Source: Geodermatophilaceae bacterium (GTDB lineage Bacteria; Actinomycetota; Actinomycetes; Mycobacteriales; Geodermatophilaceae). Taken from it: a stretch of DNA of 13,273 nucleotides. Each line of letters opens with the position of its first letter. The first letter of the stretch is position 1. The DNA is taken from NCBI GenBank assembly GCA_013811805.1, contig JACCUM010000311.1, positions 1-13,273 of the forward strand, given 5' to 3'. The notes beneath the pieces are model-generated. The model was not told where the DNA came from, did no database searches, and saw nothing but the letters and a program-made list of their open reading frames with translations. Positions 1 through 6,444 of this stretch are shown in pieces. The translations under genes and the position numbers were made by a program.

Positions 1-305
1 TCGAAACCGCCGACCGCACAGAAGGCTTCGCGACGGACCATGGCAGCACAGGCCAGGAATCCCAGCAATGACGGTCCGGGCAGATCGGCTGCACGGCCCA
101 GCACGGATCGGCCCATCTGGTGGCAGACGGGGTCCAGGACAATTTCCGATCCAACCAGGATGCGAGCCGCGAGCAATCCCATGCGCGGACGGACACCGAA
201 GAGATCCGCCGCACGCTGTAATGCACCTGGGGCCCACCAGGAATCGTCATCCGCGAAAGCAACGTAGGGAGTGCTCGCCGGCCCGACGTCGTCGGTCGAG
301 GACAT
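1..305 (-). pseudogene. Family-2 glycosyltransferase, partial at left edge and apparently 5'-truncated
   Basis: Reading leftward from an ATG at 305, the frame stays open to the window edge (101 codons). It encodes the middle of a GT2 (GT-A fold) glycosyltransferase: YVAFADDDSWWAPGAL (about residues 14-29) carries the DDD metal/nucleotide-sugar motif, and LDPVC and LGFLACAAMVRREAF follow, as in actinobacterial family-2 transferases. Full-length members have an N-terminal Rossmann half of about 70-90 residues before this motif. Here only 13 residues precede it, and an in-frame TGA lies at 312-314, three codons before the ATG. The other two minus frames upstream do not resemble the missing half. 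An AAGG lies just 5' of the ATG, so a short product could be made, but without the nucleotide-binding half it is unlikely to be active. The C-terminus is outside the window. Family assignment is confident. Truncation rather than a sequence error is inferred. Confidence 0.65.
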
Positions 306-359
306 GATCCTTCACTGCCCACCGAGTCGGCCGCCTAACTGTCTTTCGGTGGTGTCGCG

Positions 360-389
360 ATGACAAGCGGGTCCGGAGGCGACGACAAT
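360..389 (+). promoter_or_regulatory. Possible sigma70-type promoter of the P450 gene (leaderless)
   Basis: ATGACA at 360-365 (5 of 6 with TTGACA) and GACAAT at 384-389 (4 of 6 with TATAAT) are 18 bases apart. GACAAT ends 8 bases before the P450 ATG at 398, so transcription would begin at or next to the start codon and give a leaderless mRNA. This fits the lack of a well-spaced Shine-Dalgarno for that ATG. The match is by eye only. Confidence 0.35.
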
Positions 390-397
390 GTTGGCCG

Positions 398-1582
398 ATG
401 ACTGAATCACCGTTCCTGCCCCTGATGCGCCAGGGCCTCGATCCCGTTGCCGAGTTGGGGCGCCGCCGGGCCGAGGAGCCGGTCAGCGAGTTCAACCTGT
501 TCGGGATGAAGTTCTGGCTGCTCACCCGCTCCGACGACGTACGCCAGGTGCTGGGCAGTGCCGCGGACTTCAGCACCGACTTCTCGACGCTGGCCGACGC
601 GGCGATCGGCGTTGAAGCCCTTGCTGGTCAACAGGACCCGGGCGGCCTCGGGATGAGCGACCCACCCAAGCACACCCGGTTGCGCAAGATCCTGACGCCG
701 GAGTTCACGATGCGCCGGCTGGCTCGCCTGGCGCCACGGATCGACGCGATCGTGGCCGACTGTCTCGACGCTATCGAGGCATCGGACCAGCCGATGGACC
801 TCCTACCCACCTTCGCGCTGCCCATTCCATCGCTGGTCATCTGCGAACTGCTCGGCGTGCCGTACGGCGACCGCGACGACTTCCAGCGGCTGAGCAATTC
901 CCGGTTCGACTTCATGGAGGATGCCGAGACGCTGGACTCGGTCGCCCAGTCGCTGGCCTACCTGCGCGAACTCGTCGCCGGGCAGCGAGCAGATCCCGGA
1001 GATGGCTTGCTGGGCATGATCGTTCGCGAGCATGGGGACACGATCAGCGACGAGGAGCTGGCCGGTCTCGCGGACGGGCTGCTGGTCGGTGGCCACGAGA
1101 CCACGGCCAGCATGCTCGCGCTCGGGGCCCTGCTGTTGTTGCGCAGCGAGGAGCACTTCGCGCTCGTCCGGGACGACGACACCGCGATCAACGCCATGGT
1201 CGAGGAGATGCTGCGCTACCTCACGGTGGTCCAGGTTGCCTTCCCGCGGTTCGCCCGGCGAGAGGTCGTGCTGTCCACCGGACAGCGGATCGCCGAGGGC
1301 GAGATCGTGATCGCCTCGCTGTCCTCAGCCGACCGGGACGCCGCGCTCGGCACCGGCATGGATGACTTCGTCCCTGTCCGTACTCCGTTGTCGCACTTCG
1401 CCTTCGGGCACGGGATCCACCGCTGCATCGGCGCCGAACTGGCCCGGATGGAACTGCGGGCCGCCTACCCCGCACTCGTCCGCCGTTTCCCGACACTGCG
1501 CCTGGCCGTCCCCCCGGAGGAGATCGAGTTCCGCGAGCTTTCGGTGGTGTACGGCGTGCAGTCCCTGCCCGTGACCTGGTAG
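398..1582 (+). CDS. Cytochrome P450
   Basis: A complete bacterial class-I P450 of 394 residues, the usual size (about 390-420). Visible landmarks: C-helix HTRLRKIL (92-99), I-helix oxygen-binding GGHETT (231-236), ExxR at Glu270-Arg273 in EEMLRY, the following PRFARREV segment, and the haem loop FGHGIHRCIG (336-345) with Cys343 as the thiolate ligand. It is a soluble haem monooxygenase fed by a ferredoxin and reductase. No ferredoxin gene lies next to it, so it must use partners encoded elsewhere. The substrate cannot be read from sequence; the overall look is of the CYP105/107-like actinobacterial group. No in-frame start codon was found upstream of ATG 398 in the bases I checked. GGAGG at 375-379 is 18 bases away, too far for a normal ribosome site. 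The gene stands alone: its neighbour on the left is divergent and on the right convergent, only 11 bases away. Confidence 0.95.
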   Translation: MTESPFLPLMRQGLDPVAELGRRRAEEPVSEFNLFGMKFWLLTRSDDVRQVLGSAADFSTDFSTLADAAIGVEALAGQQDPGGLGMSDPPKHTRLRKILTPEFTMRRLARLAPRIDAIVADCLDAIEASDQPMDLLPTFALPIPSLVICELLGVPYGDRDDFQRLSNSRFDFMEDAETLDSVAQSLAYLRELVAGQRADPGDGLLGMIVREHGDTISDEELAGLADGLLVGGHETTASMLALGALLLLRSEEHFALVRDDDTAINAMVEEMLRYLTVVQVAFPRFARREVVLSTGQRIAEGEIVIASLSSADRDAALGTGMDDFVPVRTPLSHFAFGHGIHRCIGAELARMELRAAYPALVRRFPTLRLAVPPEEIEFRELSVVYGVQSLPVTW

Positions 1583-1593
1583 CTCTGGTCAGT

Positions 1594-2239
1594 TCACAGC
1601 GTCGGTACGGCAACGCCGATCTCGCGGCCGAGCGAGGCACCCTTTCCCAGGCCGAGGTTGTCACCGCTCCAGAACCGGCCGGGGTCGTACCAGTTCTGCG
1701 TCCGTGACGTCTCGAGCAGACCCATCGCGGTGTACGTCGCCGCCACGAGCTCCGCGCAGTAGAATCGTCTCGGCCTTGACCTGATGACTGAACCGGCCGG
1801 CGAGCCAGCCCCGGATGACCCCGCGGGTGGTCGGGAACGGCCGGCCGTCAAGTCTGGAGATCGTCCGGAGGACGGCATCCTCCATCTCGCGGGTCACCTC
1901 CGGCGTGAGCTGCCGCAGCCAAGCCCGGGCGCGATACTTCGTGCTCCACGTCGCGACGGCGTCGTGCAGACCATGCAGTTGGACGCCCCGTTGGTGCTTG
2001 CCGGTCCACACGTCGGGCAGGGACTTGCCGAGTTCGGCGTGCCAGAGCAGCGGTGGCAGGTCGTCGAGTACGACCGCCATGCCGACGTGGTTGACCGGCG
2101 CATTGGTGAAGGTCTGGATCGCCCGATCGGCCGCAGTGGAGCCACGGAACAGCCACACGTCGCCGGTCCGGGTCAGGTCGACCGCTTGGTCCAGTTCGAT
2201 GCGGCTCGCGCTCCGATCAGGGATCCGACTGGAAGCCAC
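1594..2239 (-). pseudogene. Permuted papain-like hydrolase (YiiX/DUF830-type), broken by a frameshift
   Basis: Two overlapping minus frames make one protein of about 214 residues once joined. The first (GTG at 2239) reads TRTGDVWLFRGSTAADRAI, then NAPVNHVGMAV with the presumed catalytic His, then a helical region ending GWLAGRFSHQVKAET. The second continues with FYCAELVAATYTAMGLL, carrying the presumed catalytic Cys, and ends GREIGVAVPTL at a TGA at 1594-1596. The His-before-Cys order and the YCAEL motif are those of permuted NlpC/P60-like (YiiX/YebB) amidases or peptidases. The frames join at about 1761-1766, where one surplus base turns an expected E-T-F-Y-C into E-T-I-L-L. Uncorrected, the product ends at 1661 without the Cys. 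GGAAG sits 8 bases before the GTG. The gene is either a recent pseudogene or carries a one-base sequence error. The substrate (cell-wall peptide or lipid) is unknown. Confidence 0.7.
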
Positions 2240-2277
2240 GGGCTCATCTTCCTATCCGAGCCTCGCGCGCTCCGCTC

Positions 2278-2287
2278 ACCGGCCGGT
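2278..2287. repeat. 10-bp palindrome within a GAGCG-rich spacer
   Basis: ACCGGCCGGT is a perfect palindrome in the 110-base spacer between the divergent genes starting at 2239 and 2350. The surrounding minus strand (about 2258-2315) is rich in repeated GAGCG/GCGAG words. It could be an operator or simply low-complexity spacer. I cannot assign a role. Confidence 0.3.
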
Positions 2288-2336
2288 CCGCTCCTCCCTC
2301 GCTGGCGCTCGGTCGATGCTCCCGCCCTCTCGGCAC

Positions 2337-2342
2337 TAACGT
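2337..2342 (+). promoter_or_regulatory. -10-like TAACGT of the small membrane protein gene (leaderless)
   Basis: TAACGT fits the actinobacterial -10 pattern TANNNT and lies 7 bases before the GTG at 2350, the spacing expected when transcription starts on the start codon. It lies between the arms of a 6-bp hairpin, CTCGGC (2329-2334) and GCCGAG (2344-2349). There is no convincing -35 and no Shine-Dalgarno. Confidence 0.4.
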
Positions 2343-2349
2343 AGCCGAG

Positions 2350-2586
2350 GTGCGAGTGTGGAAATGGATCGGCGTCGCCGGGATAGCCGGAGTCGCCGCG
2401 ACCGGCGTGATTCTGGCTAGGGACGAGCGCGCCCGCCGCGCGTATACCCCGGACGAGGTACGGACCCGGCTGCACGAACGAGCCGCCCAACTGGCCGCCG
2501 AGCCGGAACCGCCCGATGCCGCCGCTGGGGCGTTGTCCGGACTGCGCGAACAGCTTGGCCGACGATTGCGCCAGCTACGTCACTAG
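2350..2586 (+). CDS. Small single-helix membrane protein of unknown function
   Basis: 78 residues from a GTG start. A short basic/aromatic head (MRVWKW) is followed by a hydrophobic helix, IGVAGIAGVAATGVILA (about 7-23), then a charged segment DERARRAYTPDEVRTRLHER and an Ala/Glu/Pro-rich helical tail ending in GLREQLGRRLRQLRH. The layout predicts an N-terminal anchor with a highly basic cytoplasmic or surface helix. Small proteins of this plan, with the YTPDEVR-LHER sequence, recur in actinomycetes, and I know no function for them. The start choice is supported by the leaderless TAACGT 7 bases upstream. The gene is divergent from the frameshifted hydrolase gene and convergent with the MocR gene, so it is probably monocistronic. 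Confidence 0.75.
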   Translation: MRVWKWIGVAGIAGVAATGVILARDERARRAYTPDEVRTRLHERAAQLAAEPEPPDAAAGALSGLREQLGRRLRQLRH

Positions 2587-2609
2587 GCCGCACTTCCCCG
2601 GTCCATATT

Positions 2610-2680
2610 GGTGATCTTGACCTTATGGTGGTGACACGCCGAGAAATGCGCCTTGAAACCGCAACAAAGTCAAGATCACC
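2610..2680. repeat. Long inverted repeat between convergent genes
   Basis: The arms GGTGATCTTGAC (2610-2621) and GTCAAGATCACC (2669-2680) are perfectly complementary over 12 bp. The next 14 bases inward pair at about 10 positions, leaving a loop of roughly 20-25 bases. The element sits between the 3' ends of the small membrane protein gene (2586) and the MocR gene (2739). It has no U-tract, so it is not a classic intrinsic terminator, but it could still work as a two-way one. Elements with this GTCAAGATCACC word look to me like a dispersed intergenic repeat of some actinomycetes; that is recollection and was not checked. Confidence 0.6.
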
Positions 2681-2738
2681 GGGAAATCAGGGTGGCTTGA
2701 GTGGAATGGGTGGTCGGCATTGCGGTCTACCGGCCCCG

Positions 2739-4115
2739 CTACAGCACCGAGGCGAGGCGGCGCGCACCCTCGCGTAGCTGCTCGGGGTTCGAGGCGGCGT
2801 AGGTCAGCCGCAGATGCGCGGCAGGTGGTTCGGTGACGAAGTACGGACTGCCGGCCTCCACGACGACGTCGGCCCGGCGGGCCCGTGCGGCGATCTCTAC
2901 GTCGTCGTACTCGTCGGGAAGGCGCACCCATACGTGTAGTCCGCCTTTGGGTATCCGGGTGATCGCAGCATTGGGGAGAAATTCGTGCACGGCGGCTAAC
3001 AGGGCGTCGCGTCGGGTCCGCAACGCGGCGCACAACGAGGTCAGGTGCCGTGGCCAGGCGGGTGAGCCGAGTAGCTCCACCGCCACCTCCTGGAGCGGCC
3101 GCGGGACGAACAGGTCATCGACCATCCGTAGTGCGGCGAGTCGGGCCGCGGCGGGCCCGCGACCCACCAGGGCACCGATCCGAAGGCTCGGCGCCGCTGG
3201 CTTGGTCAGCGAGGTGAGGTAGACGACGTGCCCGTCGCTGTCGTCCCGGATGAGCGGGGGCGGCGCCGCCCCGTCGATGCTCAGGTGGCGGGCCCAGTCG
3301 TCCTCGATCAGAAACGCGCCGGCAGTCCGTACGACCTCGAGCACGGCAGTACGGCGGTCAGCTGCCAGCACGCAGCCGGTGGGGTTGGCGAAGGTGGGCT
3401 GGGCGTAGAGCACCCGGGAGCCGGTACGCGCGAAGGCCTCGGCGAGGAGATCCGGGCGCAGCCCGTCGCCATCGGTCGGCACTGGAACCGGGTGCAGGCC
3501 CGCACCACGAGCTGCGGCGATCGCTCCGATGTAGGTCGGCACCTCCACCAGGACCGGGTCGCCAGCGGCGGCGAGAGCGCGAAAGGCGGCGGAGAGTCCG
3601 GCCTGTGCGCCGGGGATCACCAGCACATCGGAGACGTCAACGCCCGAGGCCGCCGCGAAGCTGGCCCGCAACTCGGGCAGCCCGGCCGGCGGTACCCGTC
3701 CCCACGCCCCTGGGCGCCGGGCGGCCCGGCCGGCAGCGGCGACCAAGGCTCGGGTCGGTTGCAGGTCGTCCGAGAGATAGCCCGAGGACAGGATCGATGC
3801 GGCTGGATCCGGGAGGGCGAGCAGTCCCGCAAGATCCGCGCTGTCGACCCGCGCCGGTCCCAGGGCGACGGTCTGCCAGCCGACATCTGGTCGATGGTTG
3901 CCACGTCTGGGTGCCACGAACGTCCCCCGGCCCGGTTCGGTCAGTAGCACTCCCTCGGCGACGAGCTTGGCCAGCGCGCGGGTGAGGGTCACCGGGCTGA
4001 CGTTCAGCTCGGCGACAAGTGTCCGGGTTGCGGGTAGCTGGTCCCCCGGCTGGCGTTCCGCGGCCATGTGCCGAAGCCGTCCAGCCAGCGTGTCACTACT
4101 GCTACCGTTTGTCAT
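2739..4115 (-). CDS. MocR-type regulator (GntR winged helix fused to class-I aminotransferase fold)
   Basis: 458 residues from ATG 4115. Residues about 5-70 form a GntR winged helix: PGDQLPATRTLVAELNVSPV, then the wing PGRGTFVAPR at 61-70. Residues about 95-458 form a fold-type-I aminotransferase-like domain with NPTG (244-247), the EDD strand end (271-273) and the putative PLP Schiff-base lysine Lys305 in SLTKPAAPSLRIG. MocR proteins sense PLP or an amino-compound adduct and act as activators or repressors of a divergent neighbour. Here that neighbour is the EamA exporter. The frame is open to 4424, but the extra 103 codons lie antisense to the EamA gene and are not protein-like. The MTNGSSSD start abuts the winged helix as in the family. 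A TACCGT 8 bases upstream supports a leaderless start. The ligand is unknown; an amino acid or amine is likely, given the exporter. Confidence 0.93.
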   Translation of the reverse strand: MTNGSSSDTLAGRLRHMAAERQPGDQLPATRTLVAELNVSPVTLTRALAKLVAEGVLLTEPGRGTFVAPRRGNHRPDVGWQTVALGPARVDSADLAGLLALPDPAASILSSGYLSDDLQPTRALVAAAGRAARRPGAWGRVPPAGLPELRASFAAASGVDVSDVLVIPGAQAGLSAAFRALAAAGDPVLVEVPTYIGAIAAARGAGLHPVPVPTDGDGLRPDLLAEAFARTGSRVLYAQPTFANPTGCVLAADRRTAVLEVVRTAGAFLIEDDWARHLSIDGAAPPPLIRDDSDGHVVYLTSLTKPAAPSLRIGALVGRGPAAARLAALRMVDDLFVPRPLQEVAVELLGSPAWPRHLTSLCAALRTRRDALLAAVHEFLPNAAITRIPKGGLHVWVRLPDEYDDVEIAARARRADVVVEAGSPYFVTEPPAAHLRLTYAASNPEQLREGARRLASVL

Positions 4116-4131
4116 GACGGTCAACGGTAGC
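4101..4131. promoter_or_regulatory. Shared operator/promoter covering both divergent start codons
   Basis: GCTACCGTT (4101-4109) and AACGGTAGC (4123-4131) are perfect 9-bp inverted arms 13 bases apart. Between them lies the palindrome TCATGA (4112-4117), which supplies both the MocR ATG (4115-4113, minus) and the EamA ATG (4114-4116, plus). Each arm contains TACCGT, a TANNNT-type -10, 5 bases before the plus ATG and 8 bases before the minus ATG. Both mRNAs could therefore start at their own start codons. Arm symmetry suggests the MocR dimer binds here and controls both genes. Binding is inferred. Confidence 0.6.
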
Positions 4132-5058
4132 GCTACTCGACTGAAGGGGCGGCCGATACTCGGCCCCGGGGTCGGTTGGGGAGCCCTCGGCGTCGTCGCG
4201 TTCAGCCTCACCTTTCCGGCCACCCGGGCGGCGCTGCCGGCATTCGGTCCGGTGACAGTGGGCCTCGGCCGGGCGGTACTGGCGGCAGTTCTCGCGGCCG
4301 CATGTCTTGCGCTGACCCGATCCCGACTGCCAACGGCAGGACAGGTCCGGCGGCTGGGTTTGGTCAGCATCGGCGTGGTGGTCGGCTTCCCGATCTGCTC
4401 CTCGTTGGCGCTGCGCGACGCCACGGCCGCTCACGCGGCTGTGCTGACCGGGCTGCTGCCAGCGGCCACGGCGGTGGTTGCGGTCCTCCGCGCCGGTGAA
4501 CGACCGCCGCGAATGTTCTGGGGGGCATGCGCTCTGGGAGTCGTGACAGTTGTGGTGTTCGCCGCGGTTCAGGGGGGCGGACAACTCCGGGTCGAGGACC
4601 TGTGGTTGCTGGCCGCCGTAGCCCTCGGTGCTCTGGGGTACGCCGAGGGCGGCGCGCTGGCCCGTGAACTGGGTGGATGGCGGGTCATCTCCTGGGCGCT
4701 GGTGCTATCCCTTCCCGTGCTGCTGCCCGTGGCGCTAGCCGGGCTGGTGAGCCACCCGCCGCAGTCCCCGACGGCTGGCGCCTGGGTCGGTCTGCTCTAC
4801 GTCAGCGCGATCAGCATGTTCGCCGGTTTCTACGCCTGGTACCGCGGCCTGGCCGAGGGCGGCATCGCGAAGATCTCCCAGCTCCAACTCGCCCAGCCCG
4901 TACTGACCCTGGGCTGGTCGGCGCTACTGCTCGGCGAACAGGTGGACGCCGGCACGATCCTGGCCGGGCTTGCCGTGGTCGCCGCCGTCGGCCTCACCCA
5001 ACGCACCCGACGGAGCGCGACCCCGTTGCCGTCCGGGGCCATCAGCGAGCCGACCTGA
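4114..5058 (+). CDS. EamA/DMT-family membrane transporter
   Basis: 314 residues, very hydrophobic, with about ten predicted membrane helices in two EamA repeats, the standard length for the drug/metabolite transporter superfamily. GVGWGALGVVAFSLTFPATR (about 17-36) is the first helix of repeat one. LAQPVLTLGWSALLLGEQVD near the C-terminus is the typical last-helices signature (QP-LT--W-----GE). Members export amino acids, nucleobases or small metabolites. The substrate cannot be read here, but the divergent MocR regulator suggests an amino compound. The frame is open back to 3898, but ATG 4114 is chosen because upstream sequence encodes the MocR winged helix on the other strand and TACCGT is suitably placed for a leaderless start. 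The last 135 bases are overlapped antisense by the tail of the TetR reading frame. Confidence 0.92.
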   Translation: MTVNGSATRLKGRPILGPGVGWGALGVVAFSLTFPATRAALPAFGPVTVGLGRAVLAAVLAAACLALTRSRLPTAGQVRRLGLVSIGVVVGFPICSSLALRDATAAHAAVLTGLLPAATAVVAVLRAGERPPRMFWGACALGVVTVVVFAAVQGGGQLRVEDLWLLAAVALGALGYAEGGALARELGGWRVISWALVLSLPVLLPVALAGLVSHPPQSPTAGAWVGLLYVSAISMFAGFYAWYRGLAEGGIAKISQLQLAQPVLTLGWSALLLGEQVDAGTILAGLAVVAAVGLTQRTRRSATPLPSGAISEPT

Positions 5059-5694
5059 ACGCGAGCTGCCTCGTACCCCCGTCTGCAACGGATCGCAGAC
5101 GAACGTGAAGTGCAGGAGTACGGCGAGACGGTCGGCGAACTGCTTGGTCGACCAGTGACAGTCGACCAGCAGGCTCTTGATCAGGCTGGAGGACATCAAC
5201 GCCCAGATCATGTCGGCGGCGGTTCGTACGGTCCATGGCTGGGCGAGCCGGTTCTCGGTCGCGAGCCAGTCGGCTAGCCGGCGGCAGGCGGCGCGCTGGT
5301 CGCGGATGACGATCTGCCGATGAGTCTCGGCGTCGGGGTCGGCTTGGCGGACGCGTTCGGCGGCCAGGTCGATGGCCAGGATCCGCGGATGGTATCGAGC
5401 GAGGTGCCGCGCCCATTGCTCGAGCGCTGCTTCGGCGTCGGGGGCAGCCCAGACCGGGCGCAGTGAGTCAGCCAGGTGCTCGGCGTCGCTGACGTAGTCG
5501 AACAGGGCGGTCATCAGCTCAGGCCGGGAGCCGAAGTGCAGATAGACCGCGCGGCGGGAGACGCCGGCGCGGTCGGCTACTGCAGCCATCGTGGCGGCCT
5601 CGAAGCCGGCCTCTTCGATCAGCTGGCGGGTGGCTGCCAGCAGCGCTGCCCGGGTTCGTCGGCTGCGGGCGTTCTCCGGCTCGGTGATCTTCAT
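4924..5694 (-). CDS. TetR-family transcriptional regulator with an unusual C-terminal tail
   Basis: 256 residues from ATG 5694, which has GGAGGG five bases upstream. Residues about 11-60 are a TetR DNA-binding domain: RTRAALLAATRQLIEEAGFE, then the helix-turn-helix AAVADRAGVSRRAVYLHF (38-54). The ligand domain is helical and ends near HFTFV (about residue 198), the usual family length. The remaining 58 or so residues (GSSRSGRLADGPGRQRG and onward) are low-complexity and lie partly antisense to the 3' end of the EamA gene. The natural stop may have been lost, or a base may be miscounted in the C5 run at 5077-5081; a shift there would end the protein at 5042. It is divergent from the wrbA-exporter run and is the obvious candidate to repress it and itself. 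The effector is unknown; quinones or related aromatics are plausible. Confidence 0.88.
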   Translation of the reverse strand: MKITEPENARSRRTRAALLAATRQLIEEAGFEAATMAAVADRAGVSRRAVYLHFGSRPELMTALFDYVSDAEHLADSLRPVWAAPDAEAALEQWARHLARYHPRILAIDLAAERVRQADPDAETHRQIVIRDQRAACRRLADWLATENRLAQPWTVRTAADMIWALMSSSLIKSLLVDCHWSTKQFADRLAVLLHFTFVCDPLQTGVRGSSRSGRLADGPGRQRGRAPSGALGEADGGDHGKPGQDRAGVHLFAEQ

Positions 5695-5724
5695 GGCGAC
5701 CCTCCAGGAATAAACGTGACGCAG

Positions 5725-5756
5725 TGTGCAGTTCCCGTATATGCACAGCATGTGTA
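5725..5756. promoter_or_regulatory. Putative TetR operator with three half-sites
   Basis: In the 92-base gap between the TetR and wrbA starts, TGTGCA (5725-5730) and TGCACA (5742-5747) form an inverted pair 11 bases apart. TGCACA (5742-5747) and TGTGTA (5751-5756) form a second pair with one mismatch and a 3-base centre. The second pair would lie between weak -35 (TTCCCG, 5732-5737) and -10 (TAGTTA, 5755-5760) boxes for wrbA. That is a usual place for a TetR repressor. Confidence 0.45.
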
Positions 5757-5786
5757 GTTAATCGGTATTCCAACGAGGAGGACAGC

Positions 5787-6401
5787 GTGATCGAGCCAGT
5801 CAACACCGCGGTGATCTATTACAGCTCCACCGGCAATGTGCATGCCCTGGCCCAGGCCGCCGTCGAGGGCGCGGAAAAGGCCGGGGCCGCGGTGCGGCTG
5901 CGCAAAGTACGTGAACTCGCCCCGGCCGCCGCGATCGAGAGCAATCCAGGTTGGGCGGCCCACGCCGCGGCGACCAGCGACATCACCGAAGCCAGTCCGG
6001 ACGACCTGGCCTGGGCTGACGTAGTGATCTTCGGGACGCCCACCCGCTACGGTTCGCCGGCGAGCCAGCTCAAGGCATTCATCGACAGCACCGGACCGCT
6101 GTGGCAGCAGGGCAAGCTCGCCGACAAGGTCTACACCGCGTTCACCTCGACGGTCACCGCCCATGGCGGACTGGAGAGCACCCTGCTGGCGCTGGGAAAC
6201 GTCTTCTACCACTGGGGCGGCATCATCGTCCCGCCCGGCTACACCGATCCCATCCAGTTCCAGACCGGCAATCCGTACGGCACCGCACACTTCGGCGGCG
6301 ACGGCAACGGTCCCGGCCCCCTCGATCTGGACGCCGCCCGCTACCAGGCCCGCCGTGCGGTCGAGACCGCTGCCGCCCTGGCCAGGGGACGAGCGGCCTG
6401 A
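5787..6401 (+). CDS. wrbA: WrbA-type NAD(P)H:quinone oxidoreductase (flavodoxin-like)
   Basis: 204 residues, the normal WrbA length. The N-terminal YYSSTGNVHALAQ (about 11-23) is the FMN-phosphate loop. FGTPTRYGSPASQLKAFID, STGPLW, AFTST and HGGLESTLLAL follow in the order found in WrbA, and HWGGIIVPPGY matches the later FMN/quinone-site strand. WrbA reduces quinones by two electrons with NAD(P)H, avoiding semiquinone radicals, and acts as a cytosolic tetramer. The GTG at 5787 is chosen because AGGAGG (5776-5781) ends five bases before it. An ATG at 5724 in the same frame would add 21 residues encoded by the operator region. It is the first gene of a plus-strand run with an exporter 43 bases downstream, divergent from a TetR gene. 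Family members with other flavodoxin-like roles exist, but the motifs favour WrbA. Confidence 0.9.
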   Translation: MIEPVNTAVIYYSSTGNVHALAQAAVEGAEKAGAAVRLRKVRELAPAAAIESNPGWAAHAAATSDITEASPDDLAWADVVIFGTPTRYGSPASQLKAFIDSTGPLWQQGKLADKVYTAFTSTVTAHGGLESTLLALGNVFYHWGGIIVPPGYTDPIQFQTGNPYGTAHFGGDGNGPGPLDLDAARYQARRAVETAAALARGRAA

Positions 6402-6444
6402 GTGGCACGCCGTCGGTCGGGCCGGTAGGAGGGGCGTGACAAGC

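Noticed and set aside
388..405. Five-codon mini-ORF (MLADD) with GGAGG 8 bases upstream, overlapping the P450 start, as a translational-coupling leader
   Set aside because: The same stretch makes a better promoter (ATGACA-N18-GACAAT) that would place the transcript start at the P450 ATG, leaving the mini-ORF untranscribed. Tiny ORFs with chance purine runs are common at this GC.
3898..4113. 72-codon N-terminal extension of the EamA protein
   Set aside because: It is antisense to the MocR winged helix, and the first membrane helix follows the ATG at 4114 at the usual distance.
4116..4424. 103-codon N-terminal extension of the MocR protein
   Set aside because: It lies antisense to the EamA coding region, and the winged helix begins right after the ATG at 4115, as in the family.
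6163..6444. Long N-terminal extension of the DHA2 exporter overlapping wrbA
   Set aside because: The overlap is in a different frame of wrbA and gives no membrane or family sequence. AGGAGG at 6427 marks a start after the wrbA stop.
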